A stretch of DNA of 8,668 bases, taken from contig CALCIC010000846.1 in assembly GCA_937907405.1 (NCBI GenBank), positions 1-8,668 on the forward strand, written 5' to 3'. The notes under the pieces were generated by a model that was not told the origin of the DNA, searched no databases, and was given only the letters and a program-made list of their open reading frames with translations. Source of the stretch: an uncultured Isosphaeraceae bacterium (lineage in GTDB: Bacteria > Planctomycetota > Planctomycetia > Isosphaerales > Isosphaeraceae). Within the stretch, counting starts at the first letter, position 1; the number at the start of each line of letters is the position of its first letter. This document shows, one piece after another, positions 1 through 5,700 of this stretch. The translations under genes and the position numbers were made by a program.

Positions 1-1
1 G

Positions 2-481
2 GCGTTCGGCGTCCGCGGCCTGGCGATGGGGCCTTCGCTCCTGGCCGGGGTGTTCACGCTCGGTCTGTTGATCCTGCCGATCATCGTCATCACGACCCAG
101 GAGGCGCTGCGGACGGTCCCTAACTCGCTCCGCCAGGCGGCGCTGGCGTTGGGGGCGACCCGATGGCAGGTCGTCAGCGGCCACGTGCTCCCCATGGCGC
201 TGCCGGGGATCATGACCGGGACGATCCTCGGCCTGTCGCGGGTGGTCGGCGAGACCGCCCCCCTCTTGATGGTCGGCGCGGCGGGGTCGATCCTCCGGAT
301 TCCCCAGGGACCGCTCGACCGCTATACGGCGCTGCCGGTCGAGATCTACAATTACGCCAAGGAGCCGAATCGCGAATTTCAGACGATCGCGGCCGGCGGC
401 ATCTTGATCTTGTTGATCTTGCTGCTATCCATGAACGCGACGGCGATCTTGATCCGCAACCGGTTTCGACGACGCCGCTGA
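2..481 (+). CDS. pstA: Phosphate ABC transporter permease PstA (C-terminal part)
   Basis: PstA is one of the two inner-membrane permease subunits (with PstC) of the high-affinity phosphate importer PstSCAB. The frame is open from base 2, so the 5' end lies outside the window and 159 C-terminal residues are visible. Seen: a hydrophobic segment (LLAGVFTLGLLILPIIVITT), then the cytoplasmic EAA-type loop that docks on the ATPase (EALRTVPNSLRQAALALGAT ... PGI), then GLSRVVGETAPLLM, which is very typical of PstA/PstC, and a last membrane helix rich in Ile/Leu followed by a basic tail (RNRFRRRR). The tail suggests a cytoplasmic C-terminus. pstB follows after 41 bp on the same strand, the usual pstA-pstB order. 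PstC is the main alternative, but pstA is normally the gene directly before pstB. Confidence 0.93.
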   Translation, partial: AFGVRGLAMGPSLLAGVFTLGLLILPIIVITTQEALRTVPNSLRQAALALGATRWQVVSGHVLPMALPGIMTGTILGLSRVVGETAPLLMVGAAGSILRIPQGPLDRYTALPVEIYNYAKEPNREFQTIAAGGILILLILLLSMNATAILIRNRFRRRR

Positions 482-522
482 GCCGGCGGTCCGCTTCCTC
501 TAATCCCCCACTTGATTCGCTT

Positions 523-1377
523 ATGAGTCTTACCGACCCTCTTCTGGACCGCCGGCCGGCCGACGCCGCCAGGGCCGCCGACGCGCCCGGCGTCGATCCC
601 GTGGTCCTCTCGACCCGCGACCTCCAGGTCTGGTACGGCGCCTCGCTGGCTCTCAAGTCGATCTCGATCGCCATCCCCCGCAACAAGATCACGGCCCTGA
701 TCGGGCCTTCCGGCTGCGGCAAGAGCACGCTCCTGCGGTGCTTCAACCGGATGAACGACCTGATCAACGGCGCCCGGATGGAAGGGGAGATCCGATTCGA
801 CGGCGAGCTGATCTCGGGACCGGGGATCGACGCGGTCTCGCTCCGCCGCCGGATCGGCATGGTGTTCCAGAAGCCCAACCCGTTCCCCAAAAGCATCTAC
901 AACAACATCGCCTGGGGGGCGCGGATCAACGGCTACCGGGGCGACATGGACGAGCTGGTCGAGCGGTCGCTCCGCCGCGCCGCGCTCTGGGACGAGGTCA
1001 AGAACAAGCTCCATCGGTCGGGCATGGAACTCTCGGGCGGCCAGCAGCAGCGGCTCTGCATCGCCCGGACGCTGGCCGTCGAGCCCGAGGTGATCCTGAT
1101 GGACGAGCCCTGCTCGGCCCTCGACCCGATCTCGACGGCGCGGGTCGAGGACCTGATGGACGACCTGAAGACCGACTACACGATCGCCATCGTCACCCAC
1201 AACATGCAGCAGGCCCGCCGGGTCAGCGACCTGACCGCCTGCCTGATGCTCGACGAGACCGCCTCCGCCGACGGCCATCGCACCGGCATCCTCGCCGAGT
1301 TCAGCCCCACCGACCTCCTGTTCACCAACCCCAAGGACAAGCGGACCGAAGCCTACATCACCGGCCGGATCGGCTGA
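523..1377 (+). CDS. pstB: Phosphate ABC transporter ATP-binding protein PstB
   Basis: Cytoplasmic ATPase of the PstSCAB phosphate importer, 284 residues. ABC motifs appear in order: Walker A GPSGCGKST (61-69), Q-loop in VFQKPNPFPKS (Q116), signature LSGGQQQR (170-177), Walker B VILMDEP (190-196) with the D-loop SALD, and H-loop VTHNM (His226). The Q-loop stretch FQKPNPFP and the end of the protein (LFTNPKDKRTEAYITGRIG) are diagnostic of PstB rather than other ABC ATPases. The ATG at 523 is chosen because the protein then has a roughly 30-residue N-terminal extension before the conserved LSTRDLQVWYG core; the same frame stays open much further upstream but only as a shadow of pstA. There is no obvious Shine-Dalgarno sequence in the 41-bp gap after pstA, so translation may be coupled or leaderless-like. 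No phoU follows, unlike many pst operons; the next gene is a glycosyltransferase. Confidence 0.97.
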   Translation: MSLTDPLLDRRPADAARAADAPGVDPVVLSTRDLQVWYGASLALKSISIAIPRNKITALIGPSGCGKSTLLRCFNRMNDLINGARMEGEIRFDGELISGPGIDAVSLRRRIGMVFQKPNPFPKSIYNNIAWGARINGYRGDMDELVERSLRRAALWDEVKNKLHRSGMELSGGQQQRLCIARTLAVEPEVILMDEPCSALDPISTARVEDLMDDLKTDYTIAIVTHNMQQARRVSDLTACLMLDETASADGHRTGILAEFSPTDLLFTNPKDKRTEAYITGRIG

Positions 1378-1560
1378 ACCCCGGCCGTCGGGAATCAAGG
1401 CCCGGCGACGAATCGGCCTCGAATCCGCAACCCACACTCTGATAGACTCCGTTCTGCCGACGTCGATCAGGCCGGACGCGGCGGCCCCCGAGCGGCGTTT
1501 GGACGTCGAAGCCGCCGCCGGCGCGTCGACCTCGCCCGAATTCGAGGCCCCGATCCTCCC

Positions 1561-2700
1561 ATGCGCGACTCCCAGACCGCCGAGACCCCCTCTCCGAAAT
1601 CGGCCGAAGCCGAGCCGGCGGCGCGCGACGATCACCCGCTCATCGTCTGTTGCGCGAGCATTCCGGACAGACGGTGGCGATGGTTCGAGCCCCAGTTCGC
1701 CGACCGAACGCGCTGGGAATTCCATTACGCGACCTCGGTGGGGCTCAGGGCGGCTCGCATCCCCTACGTGTCGGCCGTCGCCCAGACGTACCAGTGCTGG
1801 CGCGCGGTCCGCTCGGCGAAGCGGAACCGGGCCGAGATGCTGATCACCCACGACCCGCGCGTGACGTTCCGGGCGGCTCGACTCCAGAAGGCGGTCGGCG
1901 CGCGGATGCCGCACGTCGCCTGGTCGTTCAACTTCGATTCACTCCCGCGGGGCCTCTTGCGGCGCATGATGGCCAGGTCGTTCGCCCACGTCGACCGCTT
2001 CATCGTGTTCTCGTCGTTCGAGCGCGCGCTGTATCACCAGGTGTTCGACATCCCGATCTCGAAGATCGAGATGGTCTACTGGGGCGTCGGCGAGCCGGCC
2101 GTCGCGCAGCCCGAATCGCCCATCGAGTCGGGCGACTACATCTGCGCCGTGGGGGGGAACGCGCGCGACTACCCCACCCTGATGGCGGCGATGGAGCTGA
2201 TCCCGGAGATCCCCCTGGTGGTCGTGATGCGCCCCCAGAACGCGGTCGACCTGAAAATCCCCCCCAACGTCAGGGTGCGCCTCAACCGGCCGCTGGACGA
2301 AACGAACAACATCATCAAGTTCTCCCGGTTCATGGTGCTGCCGCTGAGGGGCTCCGACGTCCCCTGCGGGCATGTGACCCTGGTCAACGCCATGTTTCTG
2401 GGCCGGGCGATCGTCATCACCCAGTCCAGCGGGGTCGACGACTACATCCACGAAGACGTCAACGCGGTGACGTGCGAAGCGAAGTCTCCGGAGGCCCTCG
2501 CCGACGCGATTCGGGCGCTCTGGAACGATCCCGAGCGATCGGCGCGGCTTGGCGCCGGCGGCCGTCGTTTCGCCGAGATGCATTGCACCGAAGCATCGAC
2601 GAAAGAAAACCTCGATCGCGTCCTTCGCGAATTCGGCGTGGGGACTGACGACCCGAGCCCGAAGCCCGAATCGAATGCGGAGGAATCACTCTTGCCATGA
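1561..2700 (+). CDS. GT-B-fold glycosyltransferase (GT4-like, group 1)
   Basis: Probably a cytoplasmic glycosyltransferase of 379 residues moving a sugar from a nucleotide-sugar donor to an unknown acceptor. The N-terminal half (about 27-180) is the weakly conserved acceptor domain; it includes ITHDPR (95-100) and DRFIVFSSFERALY (145-158), the helix often found before the interdomain linker. The C-terminal half (about 190-355) is the donor domain: YICAVGGNARDYPTLMAA (193-210), then VLPLRGSDVPCGHVTLVNAM (259-278), FLGRAIVITQSSGVDDYI (279-296), and a closing helix EALADAIRALWNDPERSARL. The GT4 E-x7-E pair is not present as such: the usual EAMA is NAM (Asn276). The first ~25 residues are polar and look disordered. 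No ATG, GTG or TTG precedes 1561 in frame back to the pstB stop, which fixes the start, but no Shine-Dalgarno sequence is visible. The 183-bp gap after pstB shows no clear promoter. The gene overlaps the M20 gene by ATGA. Confidence 0.8.
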   Translation: MRDSQTAETPSPKSAEAEPAARDDHPLIVCCASIPDRRWRWFEPQFADRTRWEFHYATSVGLRAARIPYVSAVAQTYQCWRAVRSAKRNRAEMLITHDPRVTFRAARLQKAVGARMPHVAWSFNFDSLPRGLLRRMMARSFAHVDRFIVFSSFERALYHQVFDIPISKIEMVYWGVGEPAVAQPESPIESGDYICAVGGNARDYPTLMAAMELIPEIPLVVVMRPQNAVDLKIPPNVRVRLNRPLDETNNIIKFSRFMVLPLRGSDVPCGHVTLVNAMFLGRAIVITQSSGVDDYIHEDVNAVTCEAKSPEALADAIRALWNDPERSARLGAGGRRFAEMHCTEASTKENLDRVLREFGVGTDDPSPKPESNAEESLLP

Positions 2701-3902
2701 CCGACTGGCGCGCGGCCGTCGACTCCTGGATCGATTCGCAGGCCGACGAACTGCGATCGATCCGACGCCATCTCCACGCCCACCCGGAACCGAGTCGCGA
2801 GGAATATGAAACGATTCAGTTCCTCGCGTCGCGACTCAGGGACGAGGACGTTCCGCACGCGCTGACCCCCTCGCGGCGGGGGATCCTCGCCGGCGCCCTG
2901 GAAGTCGACGGCCCCCCCCTGGCCGCCTTCCGGGCCGACGTCGACGCGCTCCGGATCAGCGACGCCAAGGACGTGGCGTACCGATCGCAACGCGACGGCG
3001 TCATGCACGCCTGCGGCCACGACGCCCACGCGACGATGGCCCTGGGCGCGACCCTGGCGCTCTGGCGGTGTCGCGAGTTGCTGCCGGCCCCGATCGCCTG
3101 GCGGGCCATCTTCCAGCCCGCGGAGGAGGTCGGCGAGGGGGCGCTCGAGATGGTCGCCGCCGGCGCGATGAAAGGCGTCGGGGCGGTCCTGGCCCTGCAC
3201 GTCGACTCGGACCGGCCGACCGGCCGAGTCGGATATCGCGTCGGACCGCTGACCGCCTTCTGCCAGGAGCTCGACGTCGTCGTTCGAGGCGTCGGCGGAC
3301 ACGGAGCAAGGCCCTACGAGGCGCGCGATCCGATCGTCGCGGCGGCGCAGTTCGTGTCGGCCGTCTATCAACTCATACCCCGGTCGGTCGACGCGCGCGA
3401 CCCCACGGTCGTCACGTTCGGCAGCATCCAGGGGGGGGAAAGCGCCAACATCGTTCCCGATCAGGTCGTGCTTCAAGGGACGATCCGGACCCTCTCCCGG
3501 GTTGGGTCGCAACGCGTCGCCGAGCGGATTCAGCGCATCGCCCGGGGGATCGCGGCCGCCACCGAGACGACGTTCGACGTGCACCTCGGCTTCAGCACCG
3601 ACGGCGTGGTCAACGACCCCGAGATCACGGCCGTCTGCCTCCGCGCCGCCGGAGAGGTCGTCGGCCCTGAGAACCTCGACCTGATCCCCCTGCCCAGCAT
3701 GGGGGGCGAGGACTTCTCGGGCTACCTGACGGAAGCCCCCGGCTGCCTCCTGAGGCTGGGCGTCGCCCAAGAGGGCCAGCCCCGCCATCACCTGCACTCG
3801 CCCTACTTCGACGTCGACGAGGGCGCCCTGATCCTGGGGGCCAAGCTCCTGGCCCGCGGCGCGGTCTTGACGGCCGCCGAACTCGATCGCGGCCGACCCT
3901 GA
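2697..3902 (+). CDS. M20-family metal-dependent amidohydrolase (N-acyl-amino acid / hippurate hydrolase type)
   Basis: A 401-residue zinc-type amidohydrolase of peptidase family M20, subfamily D, that hydrolyses an amide bond, typically in N-acyl-amino acids. Seen: N-terminal helix and RRHLHAHPEPSREEYET; DVDAL (about 81-85); MHACGHDAHAT with likely metal ligands Cys106 and His108; QPAEEVGEG with Glu143 and catalytic/ligand Glu144; LALHVD with His168; the dimerisation domain with GVGGHGARP and the GGESANIVPD segment; then PSMGGEDFSGYL and HHLHSPYFDVDE with the last ligand His367. Length and motif order match hippurate hydrolases and YxeP/AmhX-like proteins, so the enzyme should be active. No signal peptide, so cytoplasmic. 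The start ATG lies inside the stop of the glycosyltransferase (ATGA), with a GGAGGA motif at 2679-2684, 12 bases upstream, so the two are likely translationally coupled. Substrate unknown; N-acetyl-diaminopimelate deacetylase is an alternative within the same family. Confidence 0.92.
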   Translation: MTDWRAAVDSWIDSQADELRSIRRHLHAHPEPSREEYETIQFLASRLRDEDVPHALTPSRRGILAGALEVDGPPLAAFRADVDALRISDAKDVAYRSQRDGVMHACGHDAHATMALGATLALWRCRELLPAPIAWRAIFQPAEEVGEGALEMVAAGAMKGVGAVLALHVDSDRPTGRVGYRVGPLTAFCQELDVVVRGVGGHGARPYEARDPIVAAAQFVSAVYQLIPRSVDARDPTVVTFGSIQGGESANIVPDQVVLQGTIRTLSRVGSQRVAERIQRIARGIAAATETTFDVHLGFSTDGVVNDPEITAVCLRAAGEVVGPENLDLIPLPSMGGEDFSGYLTEAPGCLLRLGVAQEGQPRHHLHSPYFDVDEGALILGAKLLARGAVLTAAELDRGRP

Positions 3903-3913
3903 GCCGGGAGCGT

Positions 3914-3942
3914 CTTCTCGATTTCTTCACGTTTTCTTCACG
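3914..3942 (+). promoter_or_regulatory. Pho-box-like operator: three 7-bp units at 11-bp spacing
   Basis: Three direct repeats begin at 3914, 3925 and 3936: CTTCTCG, CTTCACG and CTTCACG, separated by AT-rich 4-bp spacers ATTT and TTTT. A period of exactly 11 bp with a 7+4 layout is the architecture of PhoB/PhoP binding sites (E. coli Pho box CTGTCAT-N4-CTGTCAT; actinobacterial PhoP direct repeats with a TTCAC core). The units read toward the PhoB-like regulator 84 bp downstream, so the simplest inference is binding by this regulator to its own promoter. Seen: the repeats and spacing. Inferred: the binding protein. Confidence 0.65.
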
Positions 3943-3961
3943 ACCGGGACATCGGCGCATT

Positions 3962-3967
3962 TACAAT
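3962..3967 (+). promoter_or_regulatory. Putative -10 element of the phoB promoter
   Basis: TACAAT matches the sigma-70 -10 consensus at five of six positions and sits in an A/T-rich patch inside otherwise GC-rich DNA. It lies 19 bp after the last repeat of the Pho-box-like array, which covers the place of a -35 box; no good -35 hexamer is visible, as expected for an activator-dependent promoter. A start near 3974 would give a leader of about 50 nt before the phoB ATG. Confidence 0.5.
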
Positions 3968-4025
3968 GGAAGCGTCGTCCCCCTGACCGCCGCGCCGCGG
4001 CCCTCCTCCGTTGGGATCAAGATTC

Positions 4026-4733
4026 ATGCCCAAGCCGAAGGTTCTGATCATCGAGGATGAACGGCCTCTCGTCGAGGTCTTGACCTACAATCTGGAGCGC
4101 GAGGGCTACGAGGTCGTCGTGGCGCTCGACGGCCAGGAAGGGCTGAGGCAGGCTCGGTTGAAGCTGCCCGACCTGATCGTCCTCGACCTGATGCTGCCGC
4201 TGAAACCGGGCCTGGAAGTCTGCCGCGACCTCCGGGGAGACGCCCGCACTCGGGACGTCCCCATCATCATGGTCACGGCGCGCGCCGAGGAGTCGGACGA
4301 GCTGGTCGGATTCGCGACGGGCGCCGACGACTACGTCGCCAAGCCCTACAGCATGAAAGTCCTGATCCAGCGGATCAAGAAGGAGCTGCGTCGCGGCCAG
4401 TCGCACGACGAGGCCCCGGCCGCCGCCCAGATCGTCAGCCAGGGCGTCGTCATCGACCGCCACGGCCACCGGGCCTTGTATCGCGGCCAGGAGCTGCCCC
4501 TGACCCCCACCGAGTTCCGGCTCCTCGAAGTCCTGCTCCGCCAGACCGGCCGCGCCTTCACCCGATACGAGTTGATGGACGCCGCAATCGGCGAGGACGC
4601 CATCGTTCTCGAACGCACGATCGACGTCCATATCAAGAGCCTCAGAAAAAAGCTGGGCGAGGCCGGCGAACTCATCGAAACCGTTCGCGGCGTCGGCTAT
4701 CGGTTTCACGAACCGCGATTGGTGGAAGCCTGA
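4026..4733 (+). CDS. phoB: PhoB-type response regulator (receiver + winged-helix DNA-binding domain)
   Basis: A 235-residue OmpR/PhoB-family two-component response regulator, likely controlling phosphate-starvation genes. Receiver domain about 5-120: acidic pair Glu10/Asp11 in LIIEDE, phospho-acceptor Asp54 in LIVLDLMLP, Thr84 in IIMVTAR, and Lys106 in DDYVAKPYS. The C-terminal winged helix (about 138-230) includes LTPTEFRLLEVLLRQ, GRAFTRYELMDA, RTIDVHIKSLRKKLG and a final VRGVGYRF, all typical of PhoB. ATG 4026 (MPKPKVLIIEDE) is preferred; a TTG at 4011 in the same frame would add five residues with nothing conserved. The pst genes upstream and the Pho-box-like site directly before the gene support a phosphate role, but other OmpR-family regulators look similar at this level. 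No histidine kinase gene is adjacent: the next gene is csrA on the other strand, whose 3' end overlaps the last 62 bp here. Confidence 0.88.
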   Translation: MPKPKVLIIEDERPLVEVLTYNLEREGYEVVVALDGQEGLRQARLKLPDLIVLDLMLPLKPGLEVCRDLRGDARTRDVPIIMVTARAEESDELVGFATGADDYVAKPYSMKVLIQRIKKELRRGQSHDEAPAAAQIVSQGVVIDRHGHRALYRGQELPLTPTEFRLLEVLLRQTGRAFTRYELMDAAIGEDAIVLERTIDVHIKSLRKKLGEAGELIETVRGVGYRFHEPRLVEA

Positions 4734-4959
4734 CGTCGGGCTCCGACCCCTCGGCCTCCCCATCGACCGCCACCTCCCGCGTCGCCCTCCTCGATCGTTC
4801 CATCCGCCGCTCGGGCACCAGTTCGGCGCGAACCACGGCCACTTCGAGCGGCGCCTCGATCCCCAGACGGACCTGCCCCCCTTCAAGACGGACGACCGTC
4901 ACGCAGATGTCGTCCCCGATATACAGCTTTTCCATAAGCTTTCGCGTCAGCACGAGCAT
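4672..4959 (-). CDS. csrA: Translational regulator CsrA with C-terminal extension
   Basis: CsrA is a small homodimeric RNA-binding protein that binds GGA motifs in mRNA leaders and controls translation and mRNA stability. The first ~50 residues are a full CsrA domain: MLVLTRKLMEKLYIGDDICV, then GGQVRLGIEAPLEVAVVRAEL. The residues that contact RNA in known CsrA proteins are kept (Leu4, Arg6, Arg44, and the GxQVRxGIxAP strand). The protein has 95 residues, against about 60-75 in most relatives; residues 48-95 form a charged tail rich in Arg and Glu with no recognised fold. An AAGGA Shine-Dalgarno motif (4973 down to 4969) precedes the ATG by 9 nt. The gene is convergent with phoB and its last 20 or so codons lie antisense to the phoB 3' end. 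No flagellar gene or fliW is in the window. Confidence 0.92.
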   Translation of the reverse strand: MLVLTRKLMEKLYIGDDICVTVVRLEGGQVRLGIEAPLEVAVVRAELVPERRMERSRRATREVAVDGEAEGSEPDVRLPPIAVRETDSRRRERFR

Positions 4960-5251
4960 GGTGTTTCATCCTTCCAGCGCCCTCGGAATGATCGCCGACA
5001 TCGACGGACTCGGCATGGGAAGTGCCGGTCACTGAAGCCTTCAGGGGCGTCTGCTCAAAACGTAGGTCATAACTTCTCGGGATTCGGACTCCCCCGACGA
5101 GAATGCTCGGAAATCTCTCCGCGACCCCTCGGGGGGGTGAGCGTCTCGAAAGTGGGTGGAAACCTCGTCCAACAGAGGCGGTTGATGGGGAGCCTCGGAT
5201 TACCGATTTTCCCGCTCCGGGGGGGGCGCATGTCGGTCGAGCATCCGCCGG

Positions 5252-5326
5252 CGTGGCTCGGGCGTCCCGCCCGAGCGGCTTGCCGCGTTCGTCCTGTGGA
5301 TGCTCGGGCGGGACGCCCGAGCCACG
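5252..5326. repeat. REP/BIME-like double hairpin: 25-bp perfect inverted repeat with self-complementary arms
   Basis: The arms 5252-5276 and 5302-5326 are perfect reverse complements over 25 bp, separated by 25 bp. Each arm is itself a hairpin with a 9-bp perfect stem (GCTCGGGCG pairing with CGCCCGAGC) and a 3-nt loop: stems 5256-5264/5268-5276 and 5302-5310/5314-5322. So the element can fold either as two small hairpins in opposite orientation or as one long stem. This is the layout of bacterial REP pairs (BIMEs). It has no T-run, so it is not a standard intrinsic terminator. I believe similar GC-rich palindromes recur in planctomycete genomes, but that is from memory and not shown by this window. 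Confidence 0.8.
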
Positions 5327-5690
5327 AAACCTCGAGCACGAGCAAGAGGAGTGGGACGCCCCCCTCGCCGCCTGACCGTCCACCCATTGATAAGACGCTT
5401 ACCCCCCTCGGGGCGACGGCCCTCGCGGCCTCGGGCGCGAGACGACCGTCTTCCAAAGCCTCTTCACGCACCGCTTTAGGCGTTTCCCGGCGCGGGGGCC
5501 TGGACGATCGGGCCGCGGACCCGACAATAGAAGGATGCGCGTCCGCGCCCGGCCGGCGGCGGAGACTTGATTTCCGACCGGCCGCCCCCCTATTTGTTGG
5601 ATGATCACGGGAACTCGGACGCGACGACTTGCTTTGACCGAGGGCCGGTCGGCGACGGCGGCCCGGTCGCACCCACACGCTTGCTCTCTT

Positions 5691-5695
5691 GAGGA
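5691..5695 (+). promoter_or_regulatory. Ribosome-binding site deciding the trxB start
   Basis: GAGGA at 5691-5695 is followed by two adjacent in-frame ATG codons at 5698 and 5701. The spacing is 2 nt to the first, too short, and 5 nt to the second, which is workable. This favours ATG 5701 (MSETHS). A TTG at 5689 overlaps the motif and is unlikely to be the start. Confidence 0.6.
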
Positions 5696-5700
5696 ATATG

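Larger units (their letters stand above)
4960..5700. other. 741-bp intergenic region between divergent csrA and trxB
   Basis: No credible gene is seen. Several long open frames cross it on both strands, but their translations are Arg/Pro/Ala/Gly-rich low-complexity sequence typical of GC-rich noncoding DNA, they overlap each other, and none has a convincing start or a recognisable domain. The region must carry the promoters of csrA (leftward) and trxB (rightward); I could not identify convincing -35/-10 pairs for either. It contains the csrA ribosome-binding site at its left end, a double-hairpin repeat near the middle, and the trxB ribosome-binding site at its right end. G runs such as GGGGGGG near 5131 and 5221 break the otherwise even composition. 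Confidence 0.6.

Noticed and set aside
1386..1407. Short hairpin after pstB (CGTCGGG / CCCGGCG)
   Set aside because: A 7-bp stem needing a G-U pair and with no T-run; such stems are common by chance at this GC content, so it is not called a terminator.
379..1914. 511-codon open frame on the minus strand across pstB and the glycosyltransferase start
   Set aside because: It is the antisense shadow of pstB, with Arg/Gly/Asp/Val-rich translation and no domain; the + strand carries all ABC motifs.
2442..3797. 451-codon open frame on the minus strand
   Set aside because: Antisense shadow of the M20 gene; long open frames on the opposite strand are expected in such GC-rich coding DNA.
1561..3902. 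Low-molecular-weight thiol pathway (MshA/BshA-like transferase plus deacetylase, with trxB nearby)
   Set aside because: The known deacetylases of those pathways are LmbE-like, not M20, and the transferase lacks the expected motif pattern; no ligase gene is present.
5032..5044. Small palindrome CTGAAGCCTTCAG upstream of csrA
   Set aside because: Only 5 bp per arm; too short to separate from chance.
5450..5480. Second possible Pho box around CTTCACG at 5462
   Set aside because: Only one good unit; neighbouring partial matches are 12 bp away, not 11, and differ too much from the unit.
5399..5608. 69-codon minus-strand frame starting MIIQQIGG
   Set aside because: Considered as a small protein, but the rest is Arg/Pro/Gly-rich, there is no clear ribosome-binding site and no family resemblance.
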